Shown in pieces: positions 38,459 through 48,384 of a stretch of 64,000 nt of DNA (position 1 is the stretch's first letter; each line of letters begins with the position of its first letter). The DNA comes from JACVRW01 sp963751835. Lineage in GTDB: Bacteria > Actinomycetota > Thermoleophilia > Solirubrobacterales > Thermoleophilaceae. The stretch spans positions 310,001 through 374,000 of the forward strand of contig CAVVWD010000011.1 of NCBI GenBank assembly GCA_963751835.1, in the 5' to 3' direction. The notes beneath the pieces were generated by a model, which did not search any database, was not told the DNA's origin, and saw only the letters and a list, made by a program, of their open reading frames with translations. The position numbers and the translations under genes are program-made.

Positions 38459-41110
38459 TCACGTCTGGCGGAAGCACCGGCTCGGCCGGGTGCGCACCGA
38501 CTCGGCCCTCAACGGCCCGTGCTGCTCCGCCCACATGAGCGCAGCCGGCAGCACGATCATCACCCCGATCAGCGACACGCTCAGGTCCACCACGGTGACG
38601 ATGCCGAAGTCGCGCAGCATGCGGATGTCCGAGGCGATCAGCGCGGCAAAGCCGGCGATCGCGGTGGCGCCCGAGGCGAGCACCGCGGCGCCGGTGGAGG
38701 CGTAGGCGAGCTCGATCGCCCGGCCGGGACCGGCACCGCCGTCGCGCTCCTGGCGGTAGCGCGAGGACAGCAGCACGCTGAACTCCGTCGTGATCGCGAT
38801 CACGAGCGCGCCGAGCGTGACCGACATCGGGTTCAGGTCGACCTCGAGCGGCCCCGGCAGGAGGCCGAGCACGAACAGGATCAGGCCCGACCAGCCGGTG
38901 GCGAGCGCGATCGGGATCAGCGGTACGGCGGCCTCGCGGGCCGAGCGCCTGACCGCGAGCAGCACGAGGAACACGCCTACGAGCGCGGCCACGAGCGCCA
39001 ACGCCCTGCGCCAGGGCGAGGAGAGCGCCCCGTTGGCCTCGGCCGCCAGGACCGGCAGCCCGACCACCGACGCCTCGACTCCCTCGGGCGGGTCGAGCCG
39101 GCGCTTGATGTCGTCGACCACCTCCTTCTGGCGGTCGAGCGGCATCAGCCGGATCCCGAAGGCGAGGTTGGCGGTCTTGCGATCGGCGGTCACGACCCCC
39201 TGCGACAGGTAGGGAGGCACCGCCGCGAGCAGCGCGCGCACCTGCTCGCGGCCGGCTCCGGCGGTCGCGAAGAGGTCCGGAAGCGACAGCGCCGGGCAGA
39301 GCTCGGGCGGGTTGCGTTCCTGACCGCAGCGCTTCCCCGGGCGGTAGCCGTGGGCACGCAGCACGCCGTCCTGGAAGCGGCTCATCCAGCCGGTCACCTC
39401 GGGGTCGGTGATGTCCTCGGCGCGCACGGTCACGTCGATCTCCCCGGACACCCCCGTCTCCTCCTGCAGCGCGTTCACGTCCTCGAGCGCCTGCAGGTCG
39501 CGCGGGACGAGCTCGCGCACGTCCGACACCACCTCGCTCTGCGTGTCGAGCGCGAGGCCCAGCACGGCGACCGCGAGCCCCACCGCGAGCACGCGCCGCG
39601 GGTGCGAGATCGAGGTCCCGAGCGCGCGCCAGGAGCGGTCCGCGAGCCACTCCCGGCCCGCATGGACGCGCGGATGCCGGCCGATGGCGGCCGCGCGCGC
39701 ACCCAGCGCCGAGCTCGGGCCGGCCGGCGCCGGCCGAGCTCCGCGGAAGCGCACGAGTGCGGCGAAGCCCGCGCTGATCGCGCACAGGAGCGCGAGCACG
39801 ATCCCGAGCACCAGCAGCGCCCCGAAGCCGCGCACCATCGGCACCGGCGACAGCAGCAGCACGAGGAAGCCCACGGCGGTGGCGACCCCCGCCGAGAGGA
39901 TCGTGGGCCCGCCGGCACTGGCCGCGCTGACCGCGGCGCCGCGGGCGTCCGTGCTGGAGGGCGCGAGCGCCTCGTCGAAGCGCGCCTGGAACTGGATCGC
40001 GTAATCGACCGCGAGCCCGATGAGGACGGGCAGAACGGCAATCGAGGCCATCGTGAGGCTGCCGCCCGCGAGCGACAGGGCTCCGAAGGTCATCGCCGCC
40101 GCGGCGAGTGCGAGCGCCAGCGGGAGCAGCCGCAGGCGGGAGCGGAACACGAGCGCGAGCGTGGCCGCCATCAGCAGCAGGGCGGCCCCCAGCAGCACGA
40201 AGATCGAGCTCTGAACGGCGTCCGCAAGTCCCTCGGTGACCACCGGTACGCCGGTCACGATGTAGCTCGCGCCCTCGCGCGGCTTGAACACCCGCTGCTC
40301 GGTCGCCTGCTCGATGAGCTCGATCGCGCGCCTGCGCTCGGCGTCGGAGAGCCCCGGCCGCAGCCGGACCTGGATCAGCGCAGCGTTCTTCGACGGGAAC
40401 AGGTACGCGAAGCGCGACTTCGGCACCCCCACGTCGCCCGCGCGGGAATCGAAGACGAGCGCCGAGACGAAGCTGGGGTCGTTGATGCGCGGAACGTCGG
40501 TGAGGCCGTAGCGCAGCCCCAGCTGGATGGCCGACTGGACGAAGCGGGCGCGCACTGCCTCCGACGCCGCCCTGGCGAGCCGTTCCTGCTCGGCAGGCGG
40601 GTCGCCGCGGCGCTCCGAGAGCCGGCGCGCCGCCTCGGCGGCCCGGGCCGCCTGGCGGCGGTTCGCGCGCTCCTGGGCCACGAACTGGTCGGAGATCTGC
40701 GTCGCCGCGGTGTTGATGAACGTAGCGGGCCCGTAGACGGCCTTGGCGGGGTTGAGCGCCGCTATCTCGCGGCACACGGGCGGCAGGTCGCGCAGCCCCC
40801 GCTTCGGCACGTTCCCGGACAGGCAGCCCTCGAGCCTCAGCACCCGCTGCAGGTCCTGGGTGAGGACCGTGCGCGTGAGGTCGCCGCGCACCAGCACCAG
40901 CACCGCCTCGTCGCCGAAGTCGCGCTTGAAGCGCTCGGTGGCCTTGAAGCTGTCAGAGCCGGAGTCGACGAGCGTGTCCGTCGCGACACTCGGCTCGAGC
41001 CGCAGCGCAAAGGCCGCGCCTCCGAGCGCCAGCACGGCGGTGAGCGCGAGCACCGCGAGCGGCCGGCGCGTGACCGCGCCTGCCACGCGACCGAGCAGAT
41101 CCCCCTTCAT
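38459..41110 (-). CDS. RND/MMPL-family transporter
   Basis: An 883-residue transporter with the RND duplicated layout: a first span (PLAVLALTAVLALGGAAFAL), a large external loop (residues ~35-290), five or six spans (VLLGAALLLMAATLALVFRSRLRLL, then VLPVLIGLAVDYAIQFQARFDEAL), and a second copy (LVAALVGVFLVLLAVRRSAREA, ITTEFSVLLSSRYRQERDGG). The Asp/Tyr in GLAVDYAIQF sits in the intramembrane proton-relay position. It lies 21 bases after the last mce gene, on the same strand, and is probably part of that operon. A role moving lipids or hydrophobic compounds with the MCE system is inferred. Confidence 0.9.
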   Translation of the reverse strand: MKGDLLGRVAGAVTRRPLAVLALTAVLALGGAAFALRLEPSVATDTLVDSGSDSFKATERFKRDFGDEAVLVLVRGDLTRTVLTQDLQRVLRLEGCLSGNVPKRGLRDLPPVCREIAALNPAKAVYGPATFINTAATQISDQFVAQERANRRQAARAAEAARRLSERRGDPPAEQERLARAASEAVRARFVQSAIQLGLRYGLTDVPRINDPSFVSALVFDSRAGDVGVPKSRFAYLFPSKNAALIQVRLRPGLSDAERRRAIELIEQATEQRVFKPREGASYIVTGVPVVTEGLADAVQSSIFVLLGAALLLMAATLALVFRSRLRLLPLALALAAAAMTFGALSLAGGSLTMASIAVLPVLIGLAVDYAIQFQARFDEALAPSSTDARGAAVSAASAGGPTILSAGVATAVGFLVLLLSPVPMVRGFGALLVLGIVLALLCAISAGFAALVRFRGARPAPAGPSSALGARAAAIGRHPRVHAGREWLADRSWRALGTSISHPRRVLAVGLAVAVLGLALDTQSEVVSDVRELVPRDLQALEDVNALQEETGVSGEIDVTVRAEDITDPEVTGWMSRFQDGVLRAHGYRPGKRCGQERNPPELCPALSLPDLFATAGAGREQVRALLAAVPPYLSQGVVTADRKTANLAFGIRLMPLDRQKEVVDDIKRRLDPPEGVEASVVGLPVLAAEANGALSSPWRRALALVAALVGVFLVLLAVRRSAREAAVPLIPIALATGWSGLILFVLGLLPGPLEVDLNPMSVTLGALVIAITTEFSVLLSSRYRQERDGGAGPGRAIELAYASTGAAVLASGATAIAGFAALIASDIRMLRDFGIVTVVDLSVSLIGVMIVLPAALMWAEQHGPLRAESVRTRPSRCFRQT

Positions 41111-41131
41111 CAGCCTCAGCGTAGGGACAAA

Positions 41132-42643
41132 CTAGGGGAGCGGTTGCAGGCGCGGGAACAACCCGCTCTGGCCGATCTGGCCGCCCAGCGGCGCCTGTGG
41201 ATCGCACGGCGGGGCCTTCCCGACGTTCTCGGGCACGCCGAAGACGAAATGCTCCACGAGCTCCGCGGTCTCCTCCGGATATTTGAAGGCCGGATCCGGA
41301 TTCGCGGCCGGCGCCGCCGGGGTTGGGTTGGAGGTGCACAGATAGCTCCCGAACACCTCGAGGTGGCCCTCCGTATTCAGCTTGTCGTACCCGCCCGGCT
41401 CCGTGTAGGGATTGGAGCGGTTGGTGCCGAGCCGGGCCGGCCAGCCCGCGATCATCTCGGGGTTCGTGGGAGTCGTCGTACGCAGATAGTGGAGCTGCTG
41501 GGAGGCGTTCGAGAAGCCGACGTCGGTGGCCTGGGTTGCGGCCGCGTCGTTCGCGAAGAAGGCCGCTATCTCGCGCTTGTAGAGCCCGAGGTAGTCGAAT
41601 ATCGGTGTGAGCTGGCGCAGGAACGGGTCGAGCCGCGCGAGGATCGGCCGTGTGTTGTTCAGCACGCGCTCGGCCGCCGGCAGCCCCGTGCGCGAGACCC
41701 GCACGAGCGGCCCGAGATCCTGGAAGAGGCCCTTCAGGTCGGGCGCGACCGCGTCGAGGTCGATGAGCGTCGGCGACAGCTCGCGCGCCGCGGGCCGCAG
41801 CTGCGTGATGAGCGGGTCTGTCGTCTCGGCGAAGCTCGTGACCCGGCGCGTGGTCTCCCGCGCCTCGCGCAGGAAGGTCGGGAGCACGCGGAAGGTGTCG
41901 GCGAGCTGCTCGTCACGGCTCGCCACCGCCGCCCAGACCCGGTTCGAGTTCGTGATCAGCTCGCGCAGCTGGCCGGTGCGCGCGGTGAGCGAGTCGAATA
42001 CGACGCCCGTGTCGCGAATGAATCGCCGCGTGGCGCCCGACTGCGCGCGCAGCACCTCGAGGACGTCGTCCGTCTCCTCGGCGAACGGGGTGAGCAGGCC
42101 GAGCGCGTCGTTCAGCGGCTCGGCGTTGCCGAGCGCGGCGCGGCCGGCCTGATCGAACCAGGTCGAGAATTGGGCGCGCGTGACCGGGTCGAAGGTGCGC
42201 AGGATCTCGTCGAGCTCGACGGTCTCGGCCACCTGGCCGGCCGGCAGCCGCCCGCCGTCCTCGACCCGCCCGGACGCCCGGGTGCCGGGTGTGAGCTCCA
42301 CGTACGTCTCGCCGAGGAGCGTCTTCTGGCGCAGGATCGCCCTGGTGTTCTTCGGGATCGGCGCGTAGCGCGCCTCGATCTCGATCTCCGTGTCCGTGAG
42401 CCCCGTCTGCTTGTTGGGCTCCTTCTTCTTCACCTTCCCCACGCGCACGCCCGAGATGCGCACGTCAGCCTCCTGCGCGAGCTGGGTGGCCTCCGGGAAG
42501 GGCACGGTCACGCGGTAGCCCTGCGGCTGCAGCGGCACGGAGCCGCCGAAGCTCAGCCACAGGAAGACGAGGATCCCGAAGACGGACAGCGCGAACGCCA
42601 CCATTGCGAAGATGCGTCCGAAGCTGGGGGTCTGCTTGATCAT
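41132..42643 (-). CDS. MCE-family protein, sixth in the operon
   Basis: A 503-residue protein: one N-terminal span (IFAMVAFALSVFGILVFLWLS), an MCE domain (about residues 38-125; VRISGVRVGKVKKKEP, LGETYVELTPG), then a long helical region (FDPVTRAQFSTWFDQAGRAAL onward). The C-terminus carries TSNPTPAAPAANPDP and is Pro-rich. In MCE complexes six such subunits form a hexameric ring with a helical tunnel across the envelope for lipids. The start overlaps the previous gene by four bases (ATGA). Confidence 0.92.
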   Translation of the reverse strand: MIKQTPSFGRIFAMVAFALSVFGILVFLWLSFGGSVPLQPQGYRVTVPFPEATQLAQEADVRISGVRVGKVKKKEPNKQTGLTDTEIEIEARYAPIPKNTRAILRQKTLLGETYVELTPGTRASGRVEDGGRLPAGQVAETVELDEILRTFDPVTRAQFSTWFDQAGRAALGNAEPLNDALGLLTPFAEETDDVLEVLRAQSGATRRFIRDTGVVFDSLTARTGQLRELITNSNRVWAAVASRDEQLADTFRVLPTFLREARETTRRVTSFAETTDPLITQLRPAARELSPTLIDLDAVAPDLKGLFQDLGPLVRVSRTGLPAAERVLNNTRPILARLDPFLRQLTPIFDYLGLYKREIAAFFANDAAATQATDVGFSNASQQLHYLRTTTPTNPEMIAGWPARLGTNRSNPYTEPGGYDKLNTEGHLEVFGSYLCTSNPTPAAPAANPDPAFKYPEETAELVEHFVFGVPENVGKAPPCDPQAPLGGQIGQSGLFPRLQPLP

Positions 42644-44013
42644 GGGACCCGGTCGTCCTGCGTGTTCTGGGGACAGGCCACCGACTCCGGCGGGAAGTTG
42701 TTGAGGCGCGTGATCATGCCGAGCTGCGGGTTGCCCTCGACCACCGACTCGAGCGTCTCGTAGCCGGAGCACGAGACGAGCACCAGGCCGCGGCGCAGCG
42801 GGCCATGGGCGTCTTGGAGGGTGAACATCGTCGCGCCGGCGTGAGCGCCCCAGGAGCTCCAGAAGAGGAACGAGTCGGCCGCGCCGGGCGGGTCGTACGC
42901 GAGCGCGTTGAAGAACTTGTTGAGCACCTTGAAGCTGCGCGTGAGCCGCGGCGTGACCACCGCCAGGCTCTTGCTGGCGTTGCGCAGGTCACGCACGGTC
43001 GGCTGGACGTCGCGCGCGAACGGACGGATCTGGTCGCGGATGATCGGCGTGGTCTCGCGGAAGAACGGCTGGGTCTTGCGCAGCGCCGGCGCCAGGTTGC
43101 GCGCGAACGGGCGCAGCCCCTCGAGCGTCGGGCCGAGCTCGGCGGCCAGCGTGCTGGTCTTCTCGAGCGTCTGCTCGGTCTGGTCGAGCGCGCCGGGGAA
43201 GAGCTGCAGCGCCTCGCGCAGCGCCGCCTCTTCCGCCGCAAACGCCTCGAAGTTCGCGTTCGCTGAGTCGACCAGCGCGGCGAGCTCGCGGTCGCGGCCC
43301 GCGAGCGCCGTCGAGAACTCCTGGAAGTTGTGAACCACGCGCGCGATGTTGCGGCGCCGCTTGATCAGGAGGCTCGTGATCCGCTTGCCGTCCCTGGAGA
43401 TCGGCTCGAAGCGCTTGAACGTCTCGCGCAGGTCCTGGGCCGCCGTCTGGTCGTAGGTCGCGTCGGCGCCGGTGGCCTCGTCGTCGAAGGCGATTCCGCC
43501 CGCGTTCAGTAGCACGCGCAGGTAGGCGCGCGTGTCGTCGTCGAGCTGGGCGAGTACCTCGTCGGCGTTGATGTCGGGCAGGGTGTTGTAGACCAGGACG
43601 CGCCCACCCTCGGGAATCTCGCCGGCCTGCTTCGTGCCCGGGTCGAGCGACAGGTACATGTCCTTCAGGCCGGTCTTGGGGCGCAGCAGGATCGTCGCGT
43701 CCTTGTAGATCGGCTTGTACTCGTCCTTGATCCGCATCTGGACGACAGCGCGACCGTCCTCGAGGTTGACCTCGCCGACCTCGCCCACCTTGACGCCCGC
43801 CACGTTCACGGTCTGGCCCTGACCGGGCACGACCGCCTGGCCGGTCTGGAGCTCCGCCTCGACCTCGTAGAAGTCGGTGCCCACGAGCGGCACCCAGGCG
43901 GGCAGGTAGAAGCGCTGGTTGGACAGGATGTAGCCGCCGACCCCGAGCGCCAGCACAAGCATCAGCAGGATCGCCACGAAGACGGGCAGCTGCTTCTTGA
44001 TCTGGCGCATCAT
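42640..44013 (-). CDS. MCE-family protein, fifth in the operon
   Basis: A 457-residue protein with an N-terminal span (LPVFVAILLMLVLALGVGGYI), an MCE domain (VNVAGVKVGEVGEVNLEDG, LRPKTGLKDMYLSLDPG) and a long helical tail (GRDRELAALVDSANANFEAF, LRPFARNLAPALRKTQPFF). The late region has a WSSWGAHAG segment and two Cys (SCSGYE, ACPQN). The MCE loop is about 12 residues longer than in its neighbours before the domain. Both ends overlap the adjacent mce genes by four bases. Confidence 0.92.
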   Translation of the reverse strand: MMRQIKKQLPVFVAILLMLVLALGVGGYILSNQRFYLPAWVPLVGTDFYEVEAELQTGQAVVPGQGQTVNVAGVKVGEVGEVNLEDGRAVVQMRIKDEYKPIYKDATILLRPKTGLKDMYLSLDPGTKQAGEIPEGGRVLVYNTLPDINADEVLAQLDDDTRAYLRVLLNAGGIAFDDEATGADATYDQTAAQDLRETFKRFEPISRDGKRITSLLIKRRRNIARVVHNFQEFSTALAGRDRELAALVDSANANFEAFAAEEAALREALQLFPGALDQTEQTLEKTSTLAAELGPTLEGLRPFARNLAPALRKTQPFFRETTPIIRDQIRPFARDVQPTVRDLRNASKSLAVVTPRLTRSFKVLNKFFNALAYDPPGAADSFLFWSSWGAHAGATMFTLQDAHGPLRRGLVLVSCSGYETLESVVEGNPQLGMITRLNNFPPESVACPQNTQDDRVP

Positions 44014-45452
44014 GGGCCGCCCCCGATCCGTGCGGCGCTCAGGTCGGGCACCGGCTGGGTGTGGCAGGCCGTGCCGGTCCTGTAGGGCGACTTGGGGCTC
44101 TTTGCCGGACGCGTGCCGAGCGGCGGCTGGCTTGCGTTGGCGTGCAGCGGTCCCAGCCGGCCCACCGGGGGCGTCTGGACCGGGAAAGCCCCGCCGCCCG
44201 ACTGGAAGCGGACGTAGGTGCCGTTGCCGTCGAAGTTCTGCGACTCGCCGGAGAGCGAGACGAGGCCCTGGAAGAACTCCTCGTAGTTGCGAAGGCCGGT
44301 CGAGAGGTTGCCGTCCTGGATGCGCTGCTCGGTGGCGGGAAGGACGACCTCGAGCTGACAGCGGTTGAAGCCGTCGAGCTTCGGGAGGAAGTCGACCTGC
44401 CCACTCGTGAAGGCCGCGAAGTCGCTCACGGCGGGCTGGAGCTCGTCGACGAGGCCCTGCAGCTCGTCCTTCGAGAGCAGCGCGCGGGTCTGGCGAAGCC
44501 AGGGGAAGCCGGCCGCGATCGTCGCGGGCGTCTCGCGGACGCCGGGGATCATCTCGAGGGCCCACGCGCGCGTGGACGGGAAGGCCGCGTTCAGGTTGTC
44601 GAGCGCGGGCCCGGCCGCCTCGAGCACCTCCGGGAGCTCCGCGATCGTCTCGCGCAGGTTGCCCTCCTCGGAGGCGAGCGCTCCCATCGTGATGTTGAAG
44701 TTCGAGATCAGGTCCTTCAGCTGGCCCTCGCGCGACGAGAGCGCGGCGAAGACCTTCTGCTGGGAGGCGACCAGCTTCGAGAGGTCGTGCAGCTCCGTGC
44801 CGAGCAAGGCCTGGTTCACGACCGCAGCGCCGCGCAGCGAGTCCGCCGAGTACTCGAGTGAGTCGTTGAGCGCCTCGCCGGCGGTCTCGCCCTGCACGTC
44901 CGGGTCCTGGTCGTCGTCCTCACCGGGCTGCGGTTTGCCGTTCAGCGCGTCGCCGTACCCCACCAGGAGCTTCTGGAGGTCCTCACGCGTGTTGGTCGTG
45001 AGCACGCCGAGGACCTGGTCGATCTGCACCGGTGCCGAGGTCTGCGAGGCCGGGATCGTGTAGCCGCTGTCCGCCTCGGGCGAGTCGGGCGTGCCCGGGC
45101 GCAGGTCCATGAACAGGTTGCCCTCGAAGAAGATGCGCGGGCGCACCTTGACCTCGGCGTTCTCGTGGATCGGCAGCGCGTCGTCCTCGAGCTTCATCGT
45201 CACGAGTACGGCCCCCGAGTCGCCGCCGGCGGACTCGATCTTGGCGACCTTCCCCACGTCCACGCCCGCGATCCGCACCGCCTGGTTCCGCTGGATCGGC
45301 GGCGCGTTCTCGAAGGCGGCCTTGAGTTCGTAGGGGCGTGTGAACGGGATGTCCTTCGTCACGCCGAGGTACGTCCCGATCGCGATCAGGACGAGCGCGA
45401 TCAGGCCGACCTGGAAGGCCGTGAAGCGCTCGCGCTTGCCGCCGCGCCTCAT
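44010..45452 (-). CDS. MCE-family protein, fourth in the operon
   Basis: A 480-residue protein beginning MRRGGKRERFTAFQVGLIALVLIAIGTYLG (the span is at about 10-30), followed by the MCE domain (VRIAGVDVGKVAKIESAGG, FFEGNLFMDLRPG) and a helical domain. A Glu/Asp-rich insert (PGEDDDQDPDVQGE) interrupts the helical part near residue 180. The tail is Gly/Pro-rich (QSGGGAFPVQTPPVGRLG). It is coupled by four-base overlaps on both sides. Substrate class is inferred as lipid from the family. Confidence 0.92.
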   Translation of the reverse strand: MRRGGKRERFTAFQVGLIALVLIAIGTYLGVTKDIPFTRPYELKAAFENAPPIQRNQAVRIAGVDVGKVAKIESAGGDSGAVLVTMKLEDDALPIHENAEVKVRPRIFFEGNLFMDLRPGTPDSPEADSGYTIPASQTSAPVQIDQVLGVLTTNTREDLQKLLVGYGDALNGKPQPGEDDDQDPDVQGETAGEALNDSLEYSADSLRGAAVVNQALLGTELHDLSKLVASQQKVFAALSSREGQLKDLISNFNITMGALASEEGNLRETIAELPEVLEAAGPALDNLNAAFPSTRAWALEMIPGVRETPATIAAGFPWLRQTRALLSKDELQGLVDELQPAVSDFAAFTSGQVDFLPKLDGFNRCQLEVVLPATEQRIQDGNLSTGLRNYEEFFQGLVSLSGESQNFDGNGTYVRFQSGGGAFPVQTPPVGRLGPLHANASQPPLGTRPAKSPKSPYRTGTACHTQPVPDLSAARIGGGP

Positions 45453-46909
45453 CGCGCGGCCCCCGTGCTCGACGCGCTGCCGCGCTGCTGCCCGGCGGTC
45501 CTCGTGCCCTGGTTGCCGGACGGGTTCGTCAGGACGGTGCGGCCGGTCGCGTAACGCTCGTTGCCGGCCTCGCATTCTCTCGTCTGGCCCGGCGACGCCG
45601 TGTTCGGATACGGGTTGACGTGGAGGTGGTTCTCCGGGGTCGGGCCGTTGGCGGGCGCGTCGGACGGGCCACTCTCGTTGTTCGGGCCCGTGATGAGGGT
45701 GCCGCGCTGGGTCGGCGCCGAGATGATGATGAAGCGCTGCCAGTTGCCGTTCGTGTCACCGTCCGAGAACAGGCTGGCGGCGTTGCGCAGGAGGAGCGTG
45801 GCGTAGTTGCAGGTCGTCTGGACCGGGGTCAGGAAGTTGAGCGTCGGCCGCAGCGACGAGGCCAGGCGTGTGAGCTGCTTGACCCCGGTCCGGACCGTCG
45901 GATCCTGCGAGAAGTCGGCGAGCGTGTTGAGGAGGTCGGCGAGGTCCTGGTTGATCGGGATCGTCTTCGGCAGCACCTCGGTGCCGGTCTCGAAGGCGTC
46001 CGCCAAGATCGGCGCGGCGTGCGGCAGCACCGCCACGCCCGGACGCAGCTCCCGGAACAGGGCGGTGTTGTTGCGGATGAAGGGCTGCTGGAGCGGGAAG
46101 TCGCGGATCGCGACCTCCTCGCTGAGCACGCCCTCGGTGATCGTCTCCTGCAGGAACGGCCGCGCGATCGACGCCAGCGCGGTGAAGCTCTCGTCCAGGT
46201 TCACGAACAGCGAGGCCTGCTCCTCCGCCACCGGGGCGATCTCCTCGGCGGCGCGCCCCAGCGACCGGAAGAAGCGGTCGAGGCGCGTGCGCGGGTCGGA
46301 CAGGTTCTTGGCCACCGGCTCGAGATCCCTGAGCAGCGGCACGAGCTCCTCGATCGCCAGGTTGATGTCCTGGCCGCGGCCCGCGAGGCCGCCCCCATAG
46401 CCGTCCAGGGAGTTCTGCGAGCCGACCCTGGCCTTCTCGTCGAACATGTTGAACAGATCGTCGAGCTCGACCACTTCTGGGCGCGCCTGGCGCAACGGGA
46501 TGGTGGAACCCGGCTTCAGCCCCACGCTGGACTCGCCCGGCGTCAGCTCGATGTATTTGAGGCCGATCGCCGAGCGCGGGCGCACGAGCAGCGTGGAGTC
46601 CGCCGGCAGTGGCTCGATCTGCTTGTCGAGCTTCATCGTCACCTGCGCGTAGGTCGAGCCGTCCTCGCGCTTCTTCGGCTCGAGCTTCGAGATGAAACCG
46701 ACGCGTGCGCCGCCGATCCGCACCTCGAACCCCTTCACGAGCTGGGAAGCGTTCGGCAGGTTCGCCTTGAGGTCGTAGGTGGGCACGAACGGCAGCCCGG
46801 AGTTCGCGTTGTACGCGAGGAAGACCGCAACGATCGTGACCAGCACGGTCACTGCCCCCACGAGCACCGGGCTCGCGGTCAGGGCGGCGCCCGCGCGGCG
46901 CGGGCTCAC
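45449..46909 (-). CDS. MCE-family protein, third in the operon
   Basis: A 486-residue protein from the GTG of a GTGA overlap. Its span is VLVGAVTVLVTIVAVFLAYNA; the MCE domain contains VRIGGARVGFISKLEPKK and SAIGLKYIELTPGESSV. The helical region includes AIEELVPLLRDLEPVAKNLS. The C-terminal 90 residues are Asn/Pro/Gly-rich (NGPTPENHLHVNPYPN), a tail seen in several Mce proteins and likely exposed beyond the tunnel. Confidence 0.92.
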   Translation of the reverse strand: MSPRRAGAALTASPVLVGAVTVLVTIVAVFLAYNANSGLPFVPTYDLKANLPNASQLVKGFEVRIGGARVGFISKLEPKKREDGSTYAQVTMKLDKQIEPLPADSTLLVRPRSAIGLKYIELTPGESSVGLKPGSTIPLRQARPEVVELDDLFNMFDEKARVGSQNSLDGYGGGLAGRGQDINLAIEELVPLLRDLEPVAKNLSDPRTRLDRFFRSLGRAAEEIAPVAEEQASLFVNLDESFTALASIARPFLQETITEGVLSEEVAIRDFPLQQPFIRNNTALFRELRPGVAVLPHAAPILADAFETGTEVLPKTIPINQDLADLLNTLADFSQDPTVRTGVKQLTRLASSLRPTLNFLTPVQTTCNYATLLLRNAASLFSDGDTNGNWQRFIIISAPTQRGTLITGPNNESGPSDAPANGPTPENHLHVNPYPNTASPGQTRECEAGNERYATGRTVLTNPSGNQGTRTAGQQRGSASSTGAAR

Positions 46910-48384
46910 CGGCCCTCAGCCCCGAGCAGGTAGTCGAGCACCGGCTCCGACTCGCCGAGCCCCGGCGACGGGGTCTGCGCCCGCTCGCGCAGCGCGTCCA
47001 GGTTCTCCTCCCGCTCTCGCGCGCCCTCGGCCGTGCCGCCGGTGCCCAGGAGATCCTGCAGAAGCTCGCCGCCCGGCGCCACGCTGCCCTGGCGGGTCTG
47101 CCTGGCCGCGACGGCGTTGCGCGCCTCGACGGTCTCGGCGTCCGCCGAGGCGACCTCCGTCGGGTCGTAGAAGTTCGCGGTGCAGGCGCCGAATATCTGC
47201 GTGGCGTAGGTCGAGCAGAGGTTCGTGACGAGACCCGCGCGCAGGTAGTGGCCGATCTGGTCGAAGCCGTTGACCGACAGCCCGGCGTAGTAGAGGAGGT
47301 CGGTCAGGCGCTGGAGGCCGCCGGTCTCGTCGAGGCTCCTCGTGAGGTCGTCGAGGTCGACCGAGACCGGGGCGAGCTGCTTGCCCAGGCGGCCCAGGTC
47401 CTGGATCAGAGGCCGGGCGGCGAGGAGATCCGGCCGGCCCTGCTCGAGGGCGTCGCCGAGGCTCGGGAGGCTCTCGCGCGAGGCGTCGGCGATCGTGCCC
47501 TGGGCCTCGATGAAGCGGCCGAGCGCGGGCGCGGCCGCGCCCAGGTCGGCCAACAGCGGCGTCCCCTGGTCCGCGAAGCCCTCCAGGTCCGCCATCAGCG
47601 GCTCGAGCTCGGCGAGGAAGTCCGGCAGCAGCTCGATGCCGCGGCGGATGTCGTCGCGGCGCTCCGCCGAGGCCTCACCGGTCTCGTTCGCCTTCACGAT
47701 GAAGTCGGCCACGGCCTCCTTCTCGCGCGCGAGCGGCCCGAACACGCGGTCCGCGTTGTCGGCCAGCCGCGCGAGGTCGCGGTTCTGGTCAGCGAGGATC
47801 CTCAGGACCTCGTTCGTCTCGCGCAGCGCCGGGTTGGCGCGGTGGATCACCTCGTTGAGCTCTTCGCCGCGGCCGGCGAGCCCGGTGCCGAACTCGTTCA
47901 GGAGGATCGAGAAGCGCTCCCGGTAGGGCAGCCGCATGATGTTGTTGATGAGGTCGAGGTCGACCGGCGAGCTCGTGTTCTCAACCGGCAGCAGGCGCTC
48001 GCCCTCGCCGTCGCCCTCCTCGATCTTCGGGAGCGGCGGGGCATCCGTCGAGCCGGGCTTGCACTCCACGAACTTCTCGCCGATCAGCCCCTGCGCCCCG
48101 ATGCTGCACGAGGCATCGGTCTTCCAGGGGATAAAGCTCTCGTCGTCGATGCGCAGCGTCACCGCGGCCTGCTTCTCGTCGGTTACGTTCAGGTCGCTGG
48201 TCACGCCGACCGGGACGCCCGCGATCTTCACGTCCTCGCCCCGGACGATCGTCGACGAGTTGTCGAAGACAGCGCGCACGAAGTAGGCGTCCTTGGTGTC
48301 GTCGTCGGTGGCCTCGCGCACGACGCCGATCACGATCCAGGGCACGATCGCCACCAGCAGGCCGATGATGATGAGCCGCCTCAT
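46906..48384 (-). CDS. MCE-family protein, second in the operon
   Basis: A 492-residue protein starting MRRLIIIGLLVAIVPWIVIGVV (span). The MCE domain shows VKIAGVPVGVTSDLNV and GLIGEKFVECKPG. The helical part runs through FGTGLAGRGEELNEVIHRAN to LGRLGKQLAPVSVDLDDLTR. Cys pairs in the late domain (NLCSTYATQIFGACTANFYD) could form a disulfide. The acidic C-terminus (EREENLDALRERA) differs from the other subunits. Overlaps of four bases on both sides. Confidence 0.92.
   Translation of the reverse strand: MRRLIIIGLLVAIVPWIVIGVVREATDDDTKDAYFVRAVFDNSSTIVRGEDVKIAGVPVGVTSDLNVTDEKQAAVTLRIDDESFIPWKTDASCSIGAQGLIGEKFVECKPGSTDAPPLPKIEEGDGEGERLLPVENTSSPVDLDLINNIMRLPYRERFSILLNEFGTGLAGRGEELNEVIHRANPALRETNEVLRILADQNRDLARLADNADRVFGPLAREKEAVADFIVKANETGEASAERRDDIRRGIELLPDFLAELEPLMADLEGFADQGTPLLADLGAAAPALGRFIEAQGTIADASRESLPSLGDALEQGRPDLLAARPLIQDLGRLGKQLAPVSVDLDDLTRSLDETGGLQRLTDLLYYAGLSVNGFDQIGHYLRAGLVTNLCSTYATQIFGACTANFYDPTEVASADAETVEARNAVAARQTRQGSVAPGGELLQDLLGTGGTAEGAREREENLDALRERAQTPSPGLGESEPVLDYLLGAEGR

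Noticed and set aside
37749..40775. A 1,008-codon minus-strand frame overlapping the RND gene
   Set aside because: It is out of frame with the RND protein, low-complexity Arg/Gly/Ala sequence, and explained by GC-rich codon use.
38519..42763. A 1,414-codon open frame on the + strand opposite the RND and mce genes
   Set aside because: It is antisense to genes with clear family motifs, is Arg/Glu/Gly/Leu-rich in the way typical of mirror frames in GC-rich DNA, and contains no domain.
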